Shown one piece after another: positions 61,502 through 64,000 of a stretch of DNA of 64,000 nucleotides. This DNA comes from Myxococcales bacterium (GTDB taxonomy: Bacteria > Myxococcota_A > Polyangia > Palsa-1104 > JAEUJZ01): positions 1 to 64,000 of the forward strand of contig JAEUKA010000100.1 of the NCBI GenBank assembly GCA_016794465.1, given 5' to 3'. Under the pieces are notes generated by a model that had not been told where the DNA came from, ran no database searches, and was given only the letters and a program-made list of their open reading frames with translations. Within the stretch, counting starts at the first letter, position 1. Each line of letters opens with the position of its first letter. The translations under genes were made by a program, and so were the position numbers.

Positions 61502-62566
61502 TTAGCCTGCGAGCAGCGCGGCCCCGCGAGCGATCATTTCCTCGGGCGCAGGCTGAAGCACCGGTCGCAATACGGTGTGGGCCGCCACCAGATCCGCCCA
61601 CAGCGGCAGCCGAGCGCCACCACCAGACAGCAGCACCGCATGGAGCTGCTGCGGACGCAGTCGAGCCGCACGCAGCGCGATCTCGATCACTTCCAAGGCC
61701 TTGCGTAGATCATCCTCGACGAGAAGCGCGAGCTGTTCACTCGCCAGATCCGCCACCAGATCGATCGGCGCATCGGCCAGCGTAATCAGCTCTGGCAGCC
61801 GCACCGTGACGTGCTCACTCACCGCCAGCTGACACTTCGCCCACTCGGCCGCCAGCCGAAGCCGCGCCAGCGTCTTGCGATGCGGCCACACCGCCAAGCC
61901 ATGTTCGCGCTGGAACGCTCGCCCCAGGTGATCCGCGAGCCGCTCGTCGATCAGCTCACTCCCGACACCACACTGCGCCGTGGACAGCACCGTCCAGCGC
62001 CCGCTCTGCTGGCCCAGGATCGTGACCTCGATGTGAAGTGCCCCGATGTCACAGATCAGCACGGCCTTTTCGTCGGGTAGCGCGTCGGGCTGCAGCTCAT
62101 AGGCGCGAGCGATCGCCAGAGGCTCCAGCACCGTCTGTGTGACGCGAAAGCCAGCCAGTCGCGCCGCATCGATCATGGCTTGGTGCTGCTCCGGCGCAAA
62201 GTGACACGGCACCGCGATCGTCGCCGCGGAAACTGGGTGCCCGAGTCGCTCCTCCGCATGATCTTTGATCTGACTGAGTACAACAGCGCACAGCTCCGTC
62301 GCTGCGAACCGCTTCCGATCCAACTCCAAGCGCTGCGAGGTACCGAGATGTCGGCGCAGATTTCCGGCGGAACGCTCGGGCCACATGAGCAGCTGCCGAC
62401 GCGCCGTATCACCGACATGAAGCGCGCCACCGCGATCCAGTCCGACAACAGAAGGAATGAAGCGGTGTCCAGTCAGCGTCTCGAGCAGGACGCTTCGATC
62501 CCCTTCGACCCAAGCCGCACGCGCTGCACTGGGTCCAAAGTCGATACCGATGCGGGAAACCGCCAT
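61502..62566 (-). CDS. Short Hsp70/DnaK-like ATPase-domain protein
   Basis: A 354-residue actin-fold protein of the Hsp70 group. IGIDFGPSAARAAWV (phosphate 1), ATIAVPCHFAPEQHQAMIDAA, LEPLAIARAYEL, DIGALHIEVTIL (phosphate 2) and LLSGGGARLPLW match the nucleotide-binding domain. The substrate-binding domain and lid are absent and the usual TNS after DLGT is changed. Likely a regulator or scaffold, not a general chaperone. It lies 21 bases after the DUF4920 gene. Confidence 0.85.
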   Translation of the reverse strand: MAVSRIGIDFGPSAARAAWVEGDRSVLLETLTGHRFIPSVVGLDRGGALHVGDTARRQLLMWPERSAGNLRRHLGTSQRLELDRKRFAATELCAVVLSQIKDHAEERLGHPVSAATIAVPCHFAPEQHQAMIDAARLAGFRVTQTVLEPLAIARAYELQPDALPDEKAVLICDIGALHIEVTILGQQSGRWTVLSTAQCGVGSELIDERLADHLGRAFQREHGLAVWPHRKTLARLRLAAEWAKCQLAVSEHVTVRLPELITLADAPIDLVADLASEQLALLVEDDLRKALEVIEIALRAARLRPQQLHAVLLSGGGARLPLWADLVAAHTVLRPVLQPAPEEMIARGAALLAG

Positions 62567-62587
62567 CCGCTGGAACGAGCAGAGCTG

Positions 62588-63157
62588 TTAGAGGATTTCG
62601 ACGCCAGTAGCGACGAGTGCAAGGGTGTGCTCAGGAGCAGTGACCTTGCGAGCCGCCGTGCCTTCCTTGGCTGCGTCTTCGGCAAAGTGCTGCGCTTCGG
62701 CGACGGAGATCGTCTTCACACTGAAGTGTCCCTCGACGGTAGCAGTCTTGCCCAGGCAGTCTTTGGGTACAAAAAAGCCGTAGTCTTTAAACGAGATGCG
62801 GACCGACTGCGCCTCGGGCTCGCCGGTGGTGAGGGTCATCCAGCAGCCCTTCTTTTGACAGACGCCGGATACCTTGCCGGTCACTTTGATGTCCTTGTCG
62901 TTCCACTTGAGCGGCTCGCTGAGCACGGCTTGGGCAGTCAGCGGTGCGGCAGCCGAAAGCGGAGCACCATACTTGCCAGCACCCGCAACAGGCTCAGCCG
63001 CAGCCGGACTCGCGGCAGGCACGGGCGCAGCAGCCAGCTTGGCCGGTTCGCTCGCTGCCGCAGAGGTCGGAGCCGGTGCCGCTGGCTTGTTGCAAGCCAT
63101 CACGGACAGCGCGGCAGAGATCGCAAACACCAGCAGGGGACCAATCGTCGGACGCAT
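62588..63157 (-). CDS. DUF4920 lipoprotein
   Basis: A 189-residue lipoprotein starting at MRPTIGPLLVFAISAALSVMAC (lipobox VMAC). An Ala/Pro linker precedes the DUF4920 domain: VTGKVSGVCQKKGCWMTLTT, then RISFKDYGFFVPKDCLGK. It keeps the CQKKGCWM pair of Cys that may bind metal or form a disulfide. Its function is not known. Followed on the same strand by the Hsp70-like gene. Confidence 0.88.
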   Translation of the reverse strand: MRPTIGPLLVFAISAALSVMACNKPAAPAPTSAAASEPAKLAAAPVPAASPAAAEPVAGAGKYGAPLSAAAPLTAQAVLSEPLKWNDKDIKVTGKVSGVCQKKGCWMTLTTGEPEAQSVRISFKDYGFFVPKDCLGKTATVEGHFSVKTISVAEAQHFAEDAAKEGTAARKVTAPEHTLALVATGVEIL

Positions 63158-63434
63158 GTCGCCAAGCAAGCCCGCTCCCTGGCGATCTGTCAAGTCCCGC
63201 TCGCGCTGATCCATCTTGGATCAGGCAGGCAGGGCGCCGCGCAGATCCGCTGATCCAACTTGATCCAGTGCGCCACCTTGGGCCGGCAGTGCGAAGCGCA
63301 GCAGCAGCGGCTACTCACCGCGCTTTTTCGACGGAAACTTCGCCCAACAAGCCCTCTGCGCCCGAGCCGAACGGGTCTGGCACAACGGATGCAGATACCG
63401 CAGCTCAAGCAACCAGCGACAAGGACACTCGATC

Positions 63435-64000
63435 ATGTTTTCCGTCACTTTTTGGGGCGTTCGTGGCTCTATCGCGGCTCCGGGACCAGAGACAGCGCTA
63501 TTCGGCGGCAATACCTCGTGCGTCGAAGTGGTGTGCGGGACGCGCCGCATCATCCTCGACTCCGGCACCGGCATGCGACTCCTCGGCCAGCACCTCCTGC
63601 GAGAGCACAAGTCCGGCCGCGCGACCCTTGCCGATCTGAGCGTGTTCTACAGCCACCTACACTGGGACCACATGCAAGGCTTGCCGTTTTTTGCGCCGCT
63701 GTACTCACCGGCGAGCACGCTGCGGCTGTTTGGACCCAAAGACCTGGAGCGCGCGCTGCGAACGCAGATGGGCGAGCCCGGCTTCCCGGTGCGGCTCGAG
63801 GATGTGCCGGCGCGGCTTGGCTTCCGCGAGCTGTGTGAAGGCATGGTCGTCGAGCTGGCCGAGGATCTGGTGGTGACGTGTGCCCGACTCAACCATCCCG
63901 GCGGCGTGCTGGCGTATCGGGTGCAGTATCAGGATCACGCGATCGTCTACGCGACCGACACCGAGCACTACAGCGTGCCTGACCCGAAGCTGGTGCGTCT
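63435..64000 (+). CDS. Metallo-beta-lactamase-fold hydrolase, cut by window edge
   Basis: From ATG 63435 the frame runs off the window after 188 residues. It starts MFSVTFWGVRGSIAAPGPET, then FGGNTSCVEV, then LDSGTGMRLLG. The metal site HLHWDH lies in FYSHLHWDHMQGLPFF, followed by LNHPGGVLAYRV and YATDTEH. These match the phosphodiesterase-like branch of the MBL fold related to PhnP and RNase Z. The substrate is unknown. The 277-base gap before it (63158-63434) holds no other gene that I can support. Confidence 0.88.
   Translation, partial: MFSVTFWGVRGSIAAPGPETALFGGNTSCVEVVCGTRRIILDSGTGMRLLGQHLLREHKSGRATLADLSVFYSHLHWDHMQGLPFFAPLYSPASTLRLFGPKDLERALRTQMGEPGFPVRLEDVPARLGFRELCEGMVVELAEDLVVTCARLNHPGGVLAYRVQYQDHAIVYATDTEHYSVPDPKLVR

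Noticed and set aside
63260..63838. A 192-codon plus-strand frame near the right edge
   Set aside because: It is out of frame with the metallo-beta-lactamase-fold gene, whose metal-binding motifs clearly mark the true frame.

Overview
The window looks like chromosomal DNA of a high-GC, predatory or myxobacteria-like member of the Myxococcota. This is an inference from gene content; no rRNA or marker gene is present. The grounds are many Cys-rich or Asp/Leu-rich lipoproteins, AgmX/TonB-C-like periplasmic proteins, DUF1501 and c-type-cytochrome lipoprotein pairs, FHA and kinase-fold regulators, DUF4175, and a large set of acyl-CoA dehydrogenases.

Region 1 (1 to about 11550) reads as an integrated accessory island whose left end lies outside the window. 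It carries a type I restriction-modification operon on the minus strand (XRE regulator, hsdR, hsdM, hsdS, then a cut-off small gene). Next come a POT-type transporter pseudogene with an internal deletion, a secreted polymorphic-toxin-like protein with two immunity-like genes (the second resembling Imm50), and a tyrosine integrase. The integrase sits against an AT-rich junction that truncates a DUF1501 gene.

Region 2 (11550-17000) is the damaged host operon: a cytochrome-type lipoprotein gene followed by the DUF1501 gene. The lipoprotein gene is split by a 1,982-bp insertion flanked by 7-bp direct repeats and carrying two divergent Cys-containing lipoprotein genes. Removing the insertion and one repeat copy restores the reading frame exactly. 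Two unrelated insertions have therefore hit the same operon.

Region 3 (17268-30600) is core-like. It has a signal peptidase I with an extra membrane domain and a run of minus-strand acyl-CoA genes: three acyl-CoA dehydrogenases, a stand-alone B12-binding mutase subunit, a crotonase, a 3-hydroxyacyl-CoA dehydrogenase and a thiolase. Together these could form a short-chain fatty-acid or amino-acid oxidation pathway. Two secreted AgmX-like proteins and several lipoproteins are interspersed.

Region 4 (30599-44300) has a large Ig-like/carboxypeptidase-regulatory lipoprotein, a probable 6S RNA with a UUCG terminator, and a lipase-fold protein followed by a two-domain peptidoglycan hydrolase (possible antibacterial effectors). 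A tightly overlapping five-gene plus-strand operon follows: beta-propeller, Ppx/GppA, O-antigen-ligase-like, glycosyltransferase and outer-membrane barrel, apparently for envelope polysaccharide.

Region 5 (44334-64000) has anmK, an RRM protein, an MshEN protein with a very long Ala/Pro linker and a tail-anchored pseudokinase. A DUF4175 giant membrane protein is coupled to a MA-type peptidase. A compact four-gene minus-strand operon contains an FHA/CpaF-like pseudo-ATPase, a double-FHA membrane protein, a SMI1/KNR4-TPR protein and a NodB deacetylase. A small DnaK-like protein, a DUF4920 lipoprotein and a cut-off metallo-beta-lactamase-fold protein end the window. The pairing of degenerate enzymes (pseudokinase, pseudo-ATPase) with intact FHA phosphothreonine readers is the most system-like uncharacterised feature.
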